Shown here: positions 24,401 to 35,688 of the stretch, piece by piece
How the letters are laid out: the number at the start of each line of letters is the position of its first letter
Position numbering within the stretch: the first letter of the stretch is position 1
Assembly (NCBI GenBank): GCA_012932295.1
Contig: JAAONU010000014.1
Span: forward strand, 19,584,251-19,648,250
Reading direction: 5' to 3'
Source: Cyclina sinensis
Lineage: Eukaryota; Mollusca; Bivalvia; Venerida; Veneridae
Length of the DNA stretch: 64,000 nt
The notes under the pieces: generated by a model
What the model was told of the DNA's origin: nothing
Database searches by the model: none
The model's input: only the letters and a program-made list of their open reading frames with translations
Made by a program: the position numbers and the translations under genes

Positions 24401-25882
24401 GGATTTTACCGGGTTAGGTTCAATTTCCTGTCTGTATAATTACATATCTTATGTGATTCCAGAAGAAGACAAAGATGCCGAGGCCAAGATACGAAGAACA
24501 GAAAGAATTCGAAGAGAAAGACCTGACTTTTTTAATGCAATGGAAGTAGACAACCAGTTTAAGAAGAAAAGGAAAAAGAAAGAGGTTCTCTTAAATATTT
24601 TATGCTGTGGCATTAATTACTGACCATTGCAACTAGCCTAATTTATTAGGCTTAAAGTGTTGACCAACTAAAAAATATCAGCCTATAAAATGGGTTCACC
24701 TTCGGAGGCGAAATAGTGAGACTACATTGCAACCAGGAATTGCAAAAGATGTAGAAATAATCCTCATAGTGTTGCCACCTCATGTTTCTACTAAGGCAGT
24801 TTCAACAAACAGTGGCAACATGTCGTGAACATTTGGATAGAACAAAATTTAGTTGTGCACTAAAATGTTCTTTGATCTCTCCATGACTATTTTCTAGGGC
24901 AGGAGAGGCACTGCCATACAGAAATGTGAATCTACAAAAAGAAAACTCAGACCAAATTCAAGAATCATGTGTCAACTGTATATGAACTTAGGATATAGTT
25001 ACATTGGTTGTTAGTCCTCAAGGACACATTTTGTCCTGTGACTGAGATTGAAATTTTGGTCTTAAAGACATAGCTTCAGCTCTGAAGGCACTAAGCTGTA
25101 GAGGATTTCTTACATATGATATTATTTTGTAGTCATGTGTAGTGTCAGAAGATAAAATTTGTCGAGCTTAAACAAAATATTGTGCTGAAATACCTACTTT
25201 GTGGTTTGTACACAGATCAAAGTTCTAGTACTAATGAAAAGTAGCTGTTGTTTAGAAAAATGCCAACATATATTTCAGGTAGCAGTTAAAAGTACTGTCA
25301 CAAGTGTAGATGAGATAATAGATAAACCTCCCACTGTAGCAGTGAAGCCATCAAGTGAAGAAGCTGATGGGCCAAAGAGAAAAAGGGGCAGACCCAGGAG
25401 TGTAACCAGTACATGCACCAGTATAGATCCATCAGACAAAGGTAATTTCAAAGGAAGAATGTTGACAAAGTACTTCCATATTCAGTAATCAATTAAAGTG
25501 TGTGTCTGATAATTACTCAAGCTTTCTTTGATTACGATTCTTGGGTATAAGCTCAAATACAAATCAGACATGAAATTACTATATAGATAACAGTATGAAA
25601 TAATAGATTTTGGTGAGTTTTTACAACTTTTGGTCTAGTGCTTGACTTACCTAGGATTGATAATAAAGCAAACTTAATGTCTTCTATACTTGCAATACAA
25701 GTTAACACACACATGTTCTAAGATCTCGTATAATAAATTTTCCTTTAGGTTCGGAGACAAAGTCCCCACCCCCAGAGGAGGACTGGTATGCACATCTACC
25801 ACCTGAGAAATTCATGCAGTACAAGATTATACTGGCAGAGATCAACAGAAAATTCTTAAATCAGAACTTCAAACCAGTATGA
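21391..25882 (+). CDS. UPF0547/C16orf87-family protein (5 exons, 191 aa)
   Basis: Joining 21391-21471, 24047-24122, 24463-24584, 25279-25441 and 25749-25882 gives 576 bases, 191 residues plus stop, with matching splice phases (0, 1, 0, 1) and GT/AG sites. A zinc-binding-like cysteine cluster spans exons 1-2 (CTEC at 21-24, then IPVACKMCPLC at 28-38). RRTERIRRER lies at 63-72, an AT-hook-like basic stretch KRKRGRPR at 126-133, and the C-terminus at 160-191 reads WYAHLPPEK and ILAEINRKFLNQ. Human C16orf87 has the same order: CPEC, VPVACKSC, RRTERVRRE, GRGRPKS and a C-terminal ALAEINRKIINQ. The family's molecular role is poorly known; from memory, human C16orf87 has been reported with HDAC1/2-MIER co-repressors, suggesting a nuclear role. 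The ATG is the first before the Cys cluster, and a tttcag 13 bases upstream suggests a 5'-UTR intron. Confidence 0.9.
21592..22560 (+). mobile_element. tRNA-derived SINE split by a TIR element
   Basis: The head (A-box-like tggtccagtgg, B-box-like gagatcgatccc) occupies 21,592-21,666. The family tail (tcagtgctgtacacagagcatg, ctatatcttgcactctt) resumes at about 22,478-22,560 after the inserted element. It lies in intron 1 of the C16orf87-type gene. Confidence 0.6.
21667..22297. mobile_element. MITE with ~100-bp TIRs and perfect 9-bp TSD
   Basis: The left arm (ggacgtttcggtaaat, attggatttatatagtaaac, aaaaggcaattatatagtaat) is repeated inverted at 22,200-22,297. The flanks are cacctcaac at 21,658-21,666 and again at 22,298-22,306, a perfect 9-bp duplication that interrupts the SINE. 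No coding capacity. Long TIRs with a 9-bp duplication fit a Mutator-like element, by family knowledge. Confidence 0.82.
23042..23719. mobile_element. hAT-like non-autonomous element
   Basis: Ends are cagtgtctattcta and its inverse tagaatagacactg. The flanks share aagggta (23,035-23,041 and 23,720-23,726). hAT elements typically have short TIRs beginning CA(G)TG and an 8-bp duplication; 7 bases match here. The interior has no transposase. It sits in intron 1 of the C16orf87-type gene. Confidence 0.7.
24047..24122 (+). CDS. C16orf87-type gene, exon 2
   Basis: Acceptor tttcag. Reads IPVACKMCPLCKNYITPAK. Donor gtatat, leaving one base of a split Glu codon. Confidence 0.88.
24463..24584 (+). CDS. 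C16orf87-type gene, exon 3
   Basis: Acceptor attccag. Highly charged: RRTERIRRERPDFFN, then a Lys/Arg-rich end (KKKRKKKE) that could serve as a nuclear localisation signal. Donor gttctc is weaker than the others. Confidence 0.85.
25279..25441 (+). CDS. C16orf87-type gene, exon 4
   Basis: Acceptor tttcag. Carries the AT-hook-like KRKRGRPRS and a Ser/Thr-rich tail. Donor gtaatt, phase 1. Confidence 0.85.
25749..25882 (+). CDS. C16orf87-type gene, last coding exon
   Basis: Acceptor tcctttag. Encodes the conserved C-terminal block (DWYAHLPPEKF, LAEINRKFLNQ) and stops at TGA 25,880-25,882. Confidence 0.9.
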
Positions 25883-26571
25883 GGAAAATGTGACAAACTT
25901 GGCAGTCATGTGCAATACTTAATTAAATTTTGTTCAGGATTGTGTTATTCGATGGTTATTGTTTATGTCTGATATGGCTATCTGCATAACTTTTTTGGGA
26001 ATTGTCCATCCATGCTTCCATCCGGTAGTAATTTCATCTTTGGATGACTCCTACAGTTTAATCAGACCGAAACTTGCTACACATTACTTACATGAAAAGT
26101 ATGTATGCGTGGCATACTCTGTGAGGTATGCCATTCAATTTATCAGATTGAATTGAAACACATTTATCAACATAAAAAGTAGCCATATGAAACAATTTTA
26201 GGGTGGGTCAACTCAGATGCTGTAGAGTAATCTGCCCCTGGATATAAAACCTTCATATAGTATCACATGCAGCCTTATGCCATTGACCACTTCAACATTC
26301 ATCAACAGGCAGACATGAAACTTAGTACACTAAGCAACGACCCTCATGTGTGACATGTAACATAAAACCTGGAATTAAAAGTCATTGCAATGCTTATACT
26401 GACATCAGACCTGTTTAAAAGGATTTTTGTATTTGAATGTACAGACAGTTATACATCAAACTGTCATTTGTTTCCTCGTTTTATGAAGATCTTGCCATGT
26501 CATAGAAGTATATTCTGAAATCTAAATTCATTGTATTATTTTGTTCATTTGTTTCACGTGTATATGAACTG

Positions 26572-26577
26572 AATAAA
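26572..26577 (+). terminator. polyadenylation signal AATAAA
   Basis: The first canonical AATAAA after the stop in a plausible context, about 690 bases downstream and followed by T- and GT-rich sequence. It would give a 3' UTR of about 0.7 kb. Confidence 0.6.
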
Positions 26578-26599
26578 CGCTTTTTATGCATTTTCGCAT

Positions 26600-28449
26600 A
26601 TTTTTTTGTTTTTACTATTCATTTCTGTTTTGAGAAGCATTCAGTTTGTCAACTTTCAGAAAGTGTTTATGCTTCATTGACACATTTAGTTTATTTACAC
26701 GTTCGCTTCAACTGTCCTTAACAGTTCACATTGATTAATACTTTGCCTTGGATTTGCTTACCCCAAAAGTCCATTTCCAGATAAATGTTCTGCATGGCTG
26801 GATCTACAGAAGTTCTGTGTTTTAAGGGATAATGCTAAATGCAGATGAATGTTTTCTAGAGAACAGTTTCCTAAATCTTTTAAGTATTTGCAATGGTACA
26901 TGTGGCTTCAGAGCATTGTTTTGTCCGAAAAATAAACGAAAAGAAATGCCAATGATGGAGTATGAGATTAAACCTGAAACCCTGGGTGAACACTAACACA
27001 GTTGTTAACTAGACCAAGCACTCGCTCCTACTGCTCAATATGCTTTCTATTATCATATTTTGCCAGTTGTTAATGGTATTTAACCGAGGAAAGGTTACGC
27101 TTCACCTCTGCACTGATCGATTGATGTACAAGTCAAATCCCTTGAGCATCAGGATAATAAATTAAAGAACAGGGGGAAAAATCATTCACAACCCAGTGGG
27201 AGATAAATAAAACATGAATGATGAAAAGACTGGAATACTTTGATCATTCGGCATTCGAACGGATCTTGTTGAAGAGCTTAATTACCTGGTAAAACAAGTG
27301 AAGCATTAACGGATAGACGTGATTCGTAAGTGCTAGAGAAAGGTGCACAAAACTCATTTGTTTTCACCCGTATATTATATTCATTGCAATTGTATTATGA
27401 TTTAGGTCAGAGTTCTGGCCAATATGCCCCAACAGTGTTTCTTGGTTAAAATCTCACATTACTTTCCAAATAAGCAGTCGGAAATCTTACCACATCGGCC
27501 ACTACTAATTTAGGTTTTACAGGTTTGTTAAGAAGTAACAGAACAAATATATATTATTTGTGTATAGTATACATGAATGTAAAAACTATTGGTCTGTATA
27601 ATATTATGTAGAAATACCGCAAAGGGTTGAAAGAAAATAAAGCAGGAATGTGTGTTGAAATTACAGTACACCCACTTCCCTGAAAAATGAGTAACAACCA
27701 CACAAAAAAAACTTTTTTTACAGAATTTTATAGCTAATATTAATTTGTGCAACCCTCATTCATTTCTCCTTCGAATGTACAGTTCCTGCTTACTATTTAC
27801 ACTTCGGTAATTAAATATTCATGACAATAATTCACCCATCCATGACAGTGAGAAAAAAATCTTTACGTCATGAAGGTTTAAACATGTGGTCGTAGACAAA
27901 CAGAGATAATCAGTATTAAAGAAATTTGTGTAAATAATCGACAAGTTATCTTGTAACTTGCTAAAAATCTTGACGACTGTCGGTTGGAAAATATGACAAA
28001 CTGCGGAATATAGTTGTTATTCTAAATGTTATTTGTAAGTAAAAAGTATGTTCGTACTTTTATTTAAAGTAATAGCGAAAGTGTAACAGGATTTTTTCCA
28101 CACTACAGTCTTTCTAACTTGTAGTAATCCGGATAAGTACAATGGCTTTTTTAAATATATTTACGAAATAAATCAATACAGCTTTCGTTAATAGACTGAT
28201 CTGGTAGTATATTCATTAATGAATGTTAAAAAAATGAAATATTAGAGGACTTTACATTACCTTATCAATGGTTCATGTAGTTAATTCTGAAAAGAAGCAC
28301 GTGGTGTTAGTGGATGTTTTTATACACTTTGCCTTCGAGATTTTAGAAACTAGACCTCTGATGGTCACTGGAAGCATGCTGTATATAAGGAGATACAAGA
28401 GTTTTGCACTGATCCTAATTTTGTAGCTATAGTGTATTTAATGCTAAAT
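26600..28449. other. intergenic gap
   Basis: Lies between the C16orf87-type polyA site and the lipoxygenase locus. No exon or element was recognised. Confidence 0.4.
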
Positions 28450-28709
28450 CACTAGCAGATCCAGGGGGCGCACCCGGTGCCCCCTTCCCTAAAATTCCCA
28501 GACGATAGGTGTTATTGTAGGTCTATTTTGAATATGTCTTTACTGTATACTTCATTGTTCAACATTGAATTGAATAATCAGAGGCCCATGTGATATTGCC
28601 AAATCAGTAACCTCTAGCATAACCACAACCGTTGAAATGAGGTAGAAAACGGACATAAATTGGGCCGAACATTTTGCGCCCCCACCCTGAAATCCTGGAT
28701 CCGCCCCTG
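28450..28709. mobile_element. ~260-bp MITE
   Basis: The left end (agcagatccagggggcgc) and right end (gaaatcctggatccgcccctg) form an imperfect inverted repeat. It is G/C-rich against AT-rich flanks. No clear target duplication. Confidence 0.5.
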
Positions 28710-29927
28710 TTAATTATATATTAATCGTAATACCGTATCTGCTGCTTTCTTTGAACTACCTGGCCAGTTTTTTCCCCCAGTAACACATTTAACCATTTTC
28801 GTTATCAAAATAATATTAGAAGAAATTAGAGGGGATTCAAAATACGACCGTCACTGTTTTTAAACCTTAAACAACATGTTTGTCAAGATAGTTTAGAATA
28901 TCTGTCTTTAACTACCTGAAAGTCGGTTTAAAAAGGGATCATTGCGTCCTTTGAAATATCAGGAGCGTTTTCTTCCAATAATCAGCAAGTTAAAAAGATC
29001 AAATAAACTGACAAAGGAAGGTCTGTTTTTTTTTCTTAACCGATTGACACCTCGCTTCCAAAATATTTACAATTACCGTACATTTGTAAATAAGCGTGCC
29101 AACAGAATTGTCAAAACTGGTCAAAGATTTTGGATTCAGAATCTGATTAGAGTTACATCTTTACGTCGATCATATTTAAGGTTTTACATGTTACAATATT
29201 AAGTGAATGTACTAATGTATATCACGGTGAAAGTTCGCTGACGGAGTACGAATCTGCAACGGACGCAATAAATATCAAACAATCTACAAACCACTGTCTG
29301 TTTGTTTTTGTTTTTTTTGTTTTTTGTTTTTTTTTTCACGCTCCTATGTTACAAAATATAGCAGGTTGTATGTAATGTTTACCGAAAGAATTCAGTTAAT
29401 ATGACAAAACCTGTATTGTTCTAAATATTACACCAAGTTGAACTTCGGTGGTTCTCGAACAGTTTCAAATTTTGTCGTGCAAATTTGATAGAATTGTGAG
29501 TTAAAAGGAAAAAAATATAACCTATATAGATAAAAGCATATTGTTTGATCTAGAATATCCAGACAACCGGATCTCATACAGATAACATTTTTGAAAGCAT
29601 GTGCACCTTAAATAGATACCACACTGTAAATCTGCACTTTGATTTTATCGTCACAGGTTTGTAGTATTATGAAGGTGTTTTTTGAATGAAAGTCAATATA
29701 AAGAGAAGTTATTAAAATCCACATTAGCGGAAGGTGGTTTAACTTTTTTCCACGATATAACGTATTCACTTCAGACGGGCTTTGTAAATTAACTTTCAGG
29801 TTTAAGATCATACTTCTGTGCTTTACAGCCTTAACCGGTATATAGTTAAATCTCTTACACAGTTATAAATATATATATAACATTACAATTTAGGTGTTGT
29901 GTTCAAATGGATTAATTTTTATTTCAG
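28710..29927. other. gap upstream of the first PLAT exon
   Basis: Probably promoter and 5'-UTR intron of PLAT variant 1, because an acceptor (tttatttcag) ends at 29,927. An 86-residue basic open frame at 28,942-29,202 has no recognisable domain and is not called. Confidence 0.4.
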
Positions 29928-29979
29928 AGTGTGACAACAGCGCATCTGGTAAAAAAATCAAAATTATCTCATTCCCAAG

Positions 29980-30693
29980 ATGGCTTTAAAGATATATTCC
30001 AGCCGATGTCATGATGTTGTTCAGCGACTACGACATGTTGTTAAAAGATGTTTAGCTGGTTGCAGCGATGAAAATTCTCCTCTCTTTTCAAAACATTACT
30101 TCACGAAGAAACACGGCAGGACATACGCAACAGCCAATAAAGATATGCTGAACCATATCAGGCAACTCACATTCCGTAGAGGCTTCCAAGTTTCATGTAA
30201 GGCGCGTGCTTCCAGTGAAGACGGTTTCGGAAATGTGAACTACATTGTTAGCGTAAAAACAGGGGACCAACTGCAAGCTGGCACCGATGCGGATGTTTTT
30301 ATTGTTTTACACAGTGAATCTGGTGGGAAGACGGACCCCGTTAATCTTGATTACTATTTCCGGGATGATTTTGAAAGGGGGCAGCTTGATACATTCAAAC
30401 TAAAAAATGTAACAAAATTAAACGACATTAACAAAATTGAAATATGGCGGAATGACACCGGAATAGGCTCTGACTGGTTCCTAGACTATATTGAAATCGA
30501 GGCCGTTAATAACCGGAAACGGTTTATGTTTCCAGTTTTCCGCTGGATTAAACCGCTGAAACGATACACTATTCGTTTAATGGACAATTGCCTCCCTCAG
30601 TTTGATCCTGAGCCAGAATACCGTTTTGATGAAATGCAACAAAAGAGGAATACTTACCAATGTGCCATGAAAGTTCCAGGCGGTCCCAGTCAG
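29980..30693 (+). CDS. lipoxygenase, PLAT first exon 1 (long basic N-terminus)
   Basis: 238 residues in one exon. Residues 1-84 are a variant-specific extension, basic and low in acidic residues at the start (MALKIYSSRCHDVVQRLRHV, then VKRC), which resembles a mitochondrial or other targeting presequence. PLAT follows from about residue 85, with TGDQLQAGTDADV, DDFERGQLDTF, IWRNDTGIGSDWFLDYI and FPVFRWIKP. The exon ends VPGGPSQ at donor gtaagg, phase 0. The ATG has A at -3 and G at +4, with an in-frame TAA at 29,950-29,952. A 3' splice site ends at 29,927, implying a further upstream 5'-UTR exon. Start and domain are well supported; localisation is inference. Confidence 0.88.
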
Positions 30694-31330
30694 GTAAGGA
30701 TCAAAAACTTGAATAACAACTTGTTTACGATTTGCTGTATAACTAATAGGACATGTTATTTCTTTAAAAAGTGCCTCCATTCTCACTTTCATGATGTTCT
30801 GCCAGTTTATCCATTTTCGCAAGTTGTTTTCCTTTTACGAAATAAGCCAATTACTCATGATTTCCTTGTCCCTTTTGTGTTATATAGCAGGCATAATACT
30901 TGCCATGGCTTATGTATCGCAGTTTTTTAGTTGAAAAGTAAAACGATGTAAGCAAAACTTCCCATGTGAAAGCTAAGTAGCAGAATGAAAAAAAAAAAAA
31001 AACAACAACGATAACAAAACATTTCCATAGTTCATTAAGATACAATCAACTTTATAAGTGTATCAATAAAAAATGATCATATATAATGATTGGCATGAGA
31101 GATTAAAAAAAATAAAACCTGATAAAAATGTCGAACAAAGTAAAGAACATTCATAAATTTCATAATATATGTCTAAAGTGGTGAAAGGATGTAAATGTTT
31201 GTCATTGATTATTACCATCTAGAAAACTCGGTACCTCAACCTAAGGTATATAACTTAAATATGAGCTAGTGTTTAAACTTCTGCATTGAAGCAGGTACAA
31301 AAACTCATATATTGTTTGATGACTTAGGCC
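30694..31330. other. gene-free sequence between PLAT exons 1 and 2
   Basis: No exon was seen. The open frame continuing past the PLAT-1 donor is intron read-through. Confidence 0.5.
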
Positions 31331-31424
31331 ATCAATGGGATGATTAATGCCATCCATTAGCTGATCAAATTCTTCCATAAGATGACAAAGACCATCCATA
31401 AGCTGACCAAAACTACATTTGAGG

Positions 31425-32910
31425 TCATCCTTGATATGACATGGCCATCTATGATATGACAAGGCCATCCATGATATGACAAGGCCATCCATGATATAAC
31501 ATGGCAATCTTTGATATGACATGGCCATCCATGATATGACAAGGTCATCCATGTTGGACAAGGCCATCCATGATATGACAAGGCCATCTATGATATGACA
31601 TGGCCATCTATGATATGACATGGCCATCTATGGTATGACAAGGTCATCCATGATATGACAAGGCCATCCATGATATGACAAGACCATCTATGATATGATA
31701 AGGCCATCAATGATATGACAAGGCCATTCATGATATGACAAGGCCATCCACGAATTGACCAAGGCCATGTATAAGATTTCTAAGGCCATGCAAGAGCTGA
31801 TCATGGTTATCTATGATAGGACAAGGCCATCCATGATATGACAAGGCTTTCCATGAGTGACAAGGCCATCCATGAGACGATTATGTCCATCTTTGATATG
31901 ACAAGGCCATCCATGATATGACAAGGCCATCCACGATATGACAAGGCTATCCATGTGATGATTATGACCATCTATGATATGACATGGCCATCTATGGTAT
32001 GACAAGGCCATCAATGATATGACAAGGCCATCCATGATATGACAAGGCCATCTTTGATAGGACATGGCCATCTATGATAAGGCCATGCATGAGCTGATCA
32101 TGGTTATCTATGATAGGACAAGGCCATCAATGATCAGACAAGGCTATCCATGAGTGACAAGGCCATCCATGAGACGATTATGTCCATCTTTGATATGACA
32201 AGGCCATACATGATATGACAAGGTCTTCCATGTTGGACAAGGCCATCCATGATATAACAAGGCCATCTATGATATGACATGGCCATTTATGATATGACAT
32301 GGCCATCTATGGTATGACAGGGCCATCCATGATATGACAAGGCCATCTATGGTATGACAGGGCCATCCATGATATGACAAGGCCATCCGTGATATGACAA
32401 GGCCATCTTTGATATGACAAGGCCATCCATGATATGTTAAGGCAATTTATGATATGACAGGACCATCCACGAACTGACCAAGGCCATGTATAAGATGACT
32501 AAGGCCATGCATGAGCTGATCATGGTTATCTATGATAGGACAAGGCCATCCATGATATGACAAGGCTATCCATGAGTGACAAGGCCATCCATGAGACGAT
32601 TATGTCCATCTTTGATATGACAAGGCCATCCATGATATGACAAGACCATCCACGATATGACAAGGCTACCCATGTGATGATTATGACCATCTATGATATG
32701 ACAAGGCCATCCATGATATGACAAGACCATTCATGATATAACAAGGCCATCCATGATATGACATGGCCATCTATGATATGACAAGCGCAATCATGATATG
32801 GCAAGGCCATCCATGATATGACAGGGCTATCCATGAGTTGATCATGGCCATCTGTTTTACGTCAAGGCCATCCATGATATGACAAGGCCATGCATAAGAT
32901 GGCTATATGG
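31425..32910. repeat. 20-bp minisatellite, roughly 70 units
   Basis: The unit is gatatgacaaggccatccat with variants (catggccatctat, aaggctatccatgagtgac). A higher-order pattern is visible: the block from 'agctgatcatggttatctat' to 'tgagacgattatgtccatc' recurs at about 31,796, 32,095 and 32,516. Open - strand frames (repeats of MALSYHGWPCHI) are repeat translations. Confidence 0.95.
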
Positions 32911-33677
32911 TGTACGTTAACTAAGCCAACAGGTTATATAAATGGAAAAAAAAACACACACAAAAAAGAAAACTAATATTCCTTTACCCGCACACTTTGT
33001 TTATACCTGTCTAAATGCATGGATTGAAGTAGTAGAATTATGCTGTTTTGGGGGTTTTTCCCTTAATATTGTCAGATGAGGTGTTTGAGTATAGCAGCAA
33101 TTGTGACACAATTATAAGTTGGCTTATAAATGTCTTCCCTGACTGTAAGCATATACTTAATATTCAACAGTCATTGCTGATTTTATTTGAGGTTGGGCAC
33201 ATCGTGTTTTCGCGTGGTTCAGTTCATTCTAAATTTTAAGACTGTTTGTGTTTTCTCTAGCTCGCTCTCTGCATTTCTCGTCGTTGCAAAGGCGTGTTGT
33301 ATAATCATTCCGCTTTTCATCTTCCTTCTATCTTTTGTTTGTTGTTTGCACGTTATCTTCAAGTGTGTTATGTGATTTCAACCCGACATAGTAGGCTTGG
33401 GAATGTCAAGGTTATCGTTTAAAACTAAAAGCCTATTACCATATCAACGAAGCTAGCAGCGTCAGATTTTATGGTCGAATAAAGGTCTCTCTGAAGAAAA
33501 TTGAGGGTCATTTAGTTATCAAGTACCGCTTATTGCATAAATGCGAAAATGCATCGTCTGTGATAAGATATAAGCCTTGTCATAATGGTAGTATAATGAC
33601 AAGTTTCAAGTTTATTATGATTAATGTTAATGGCGATATGATAATAATTATAATGATAATTATTATTATTGTTGTTG

Positions 33678-33726
<49 letters not shown>

Positions 33727-35160
33727 CATCATCATCATCATCATCATCATCATTGGTGTTGTTATTATTATTATTATTATTATCATTATTGAAAAAAGAA
33801 AAAAATGGTTATAGTTACTACTATAATTATTAGTGATGATAAAGAATATTACAATTACGTACATGTATTCTAACTCAGTGACTTAGAATTTTAAGTATTG
33901 AAATTAATTCGAATACTTGAGTAAGTTTCGGGTTGTATTTCCATTTGTGTACTTCAAAATAATTTCTCAGCAGTAAATAGTTGTTTATGTTTAACTATTG
34001 TAATAATATTTTAAATATAAAGATTTTCGGATGTGTTACATGTTAGTAATAGGTAATTATAATGATTTAGCTCTACACGTGTTCGTGTTTATATTTGAAA
34101 CAGGTGGGTTTCGGGAAATAAAGTTTCTAATTCAAATTTACCTCGTAAACCTCCCGAGCTCTTGGATTTGTTCCAGGAACTGTTTAAAAAAGAAACATGC
34201 CATGCAAAAAATGTTTGCGCTGTATAATAAAAGAAAAAAAAACACCTGGATTATTTTATCTGTTAATCTGAGCTAAGTAGAAAAACATCTTCACACGGAA
34301 TCAGTATCGGCGCTAGTCCGTTCGTCTGCGTAGGAATACAAAGTTCAAGATTATCGGGAACTGCTTACATGTTGTTTTTTATGAATGGAGAGATATATTT
34401 CATAAAACCAAACCGGAATCTAAATAATGTTAAACAGTACTTCAAAACCACTTAGTAAATAGATAAACATTACCTCCTTGATCATGTGATGGTCTAGTGA
34501 GTAAATTGTTACTTGTATGTTGCTGTAGTGAATGGTTCTTTTTCAAAAACGAGATGTGAAACAATGTGTGAAAGGGATGGGGTTTTCTGACAGAAAAATA
34601 CTAGCAGTGGGTTTTTCAATAATGCATGTATTCTATTATTGTTTGTGTACTCGGAAGTAAGTTTTCGATGAAATATTTGACAAGTGCGGCGGTACAAAAC
34701 AAAAGTACTGTTTCCAGTGAGTACGTGTGAAATAACTGGAAATTTATGAATAATTGACACCAAACGGACCTAATCAGAGCTATTTATTGGATTAATTGCT
34801 TATATTACTTCATAGAAAAATATACCGCAAATGAGCAGAAAACTATACATTTGCACAAAATCTGTTCTGAAAGTGTTAACAACCACTTTATTGGTAGTTG
34901 GAGAGGGATAAAAACAATACCTGTAGCTGTTATGTTCTTAAATGAAGCGTACGTAGTAGGTCAATCTTCTAAAGGGATACTGCTTTTATCAATGCAAAAG
35001 ATACCGGATCTTGTATACAGAATAAAGGACTTTCATTCTGGATAAAATAATGCAGTTGCTGAACTGAGTAGTATTGTAGATGTAACAGGAAAAAAATACT
35101 TAACCGAAGTTGTCGACTTTTTGGGCTTTTTTTTTTTTTGTTACTTGGATACCTTTTGGA
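32911..35160. other. gene-free sequence upstream of PLAT exon 2
   Basis: No exon was recognised apart from simple repeats. It presumably contains the promoter of PLAT variant 2. Confidence 0.4.
33645..33790. repeat. (ATT)n / (ATC)n microsatellite
   Basis: A compound trinucleotide repeat that gives poly-Ile and poly-Met open frames on the two strands. Confidence 0.95.
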
Positions 35161-35203
35161 TTGGATATTCATTAAAAAAAACACGACAGCGAGAGAGAGA
35201 CAG

Positions 35204-35211
35204 TGACGTCA
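35204..35211 (+). promoter_or_regulatory. perfect CRE-type octamer TGACGTCA
   Basis: A palindromic cAMP-response-element consensus ends 3 bases before the PLAT-2 start codon. It could regulate this variant's promoter if transcription starts nearby. An 8-mer can also occur by chance. Confidence 0.3.
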
Positions 35212-35214
35212 GTG

Positions 35215-35688
35215 ATGGAACCCAAAAAGGTTGACTACGTCGTTTTGGTTCGAACCGGAGACCGGAAAAGAGCGGGAACGGACGCAAACATTCGAATTAT
35301 TCTTTACGATGATCAGGGAAATAAAACGGAAAAAATTCGTCTGCATCATGTTTTCAAAAACGATTTCGAATGCGGGCATGTTGATGAATTTGTCATTCAG
35401 AAGCAGACGAACTTAGTATCAGTCGAGAAAATTGAGTTATGGCGGGATAATTTTGGATTTGGAAGCAGATGGTACTGTGATTATATATTGATAAGGAAAA
35501 AGGGCTCGGACACAGAATACAGCTTCCCCATATACAGGTGGGTGAAAGCAGACGTACACCATGTTTTTCGTCTGCACGACACGATGCTTCCACAGCAAGA
35601 CCCAATGGCAGAGCAAAGATGGAAAGAACTACAGAAGAAAAAGAAGAAATATATAGTCGCCCAAAAAGTTCCTGGGGGTCCGGCTCAG
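35215..35688 (+). CDS. lipoxygenase, PLAT first exon 2
   Basis: 158 residues starting MEPKKVDYVVLVRTGDRKR. Conserved PLAT landmarks are AGTDANIRI, KNDFECGHVDEF, IELWRDNFGFGSRWYCDYI and FPIYRWV, then LPQQDP and VPGGPAQ at donor gtaatg, phase 0. The ATG has G at -3 and G at +4. An in-frame TAA lies at 35,173-35,175, so it cannot be read from an upstream coding exon. It is closest to first exon 3. A GTG lies in frame 12 bases upstream, but the ATG is far more likely. No lipoxygenase exons follow before the next PLAT exon. Confidence 0.9.

Noticed and set aside
28942..29202. Basic 86-residue frame upstream of PLAT exon 1
   Set aside because: No recognisable family and no exon signals tying it to the lipoxygenase, though a 5' exon cannot be excluded.
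31241..32071. Long - strand open frames (MALSYHGWPCHI repeats)
   Set aside because: Translation of the 20-bp minisatellite, with no splice or domain support.
33533..33864. Poly-Ile / poly-Met open frames on both strands
   Set aside because: Products of the ATT/ATC microsatellite.
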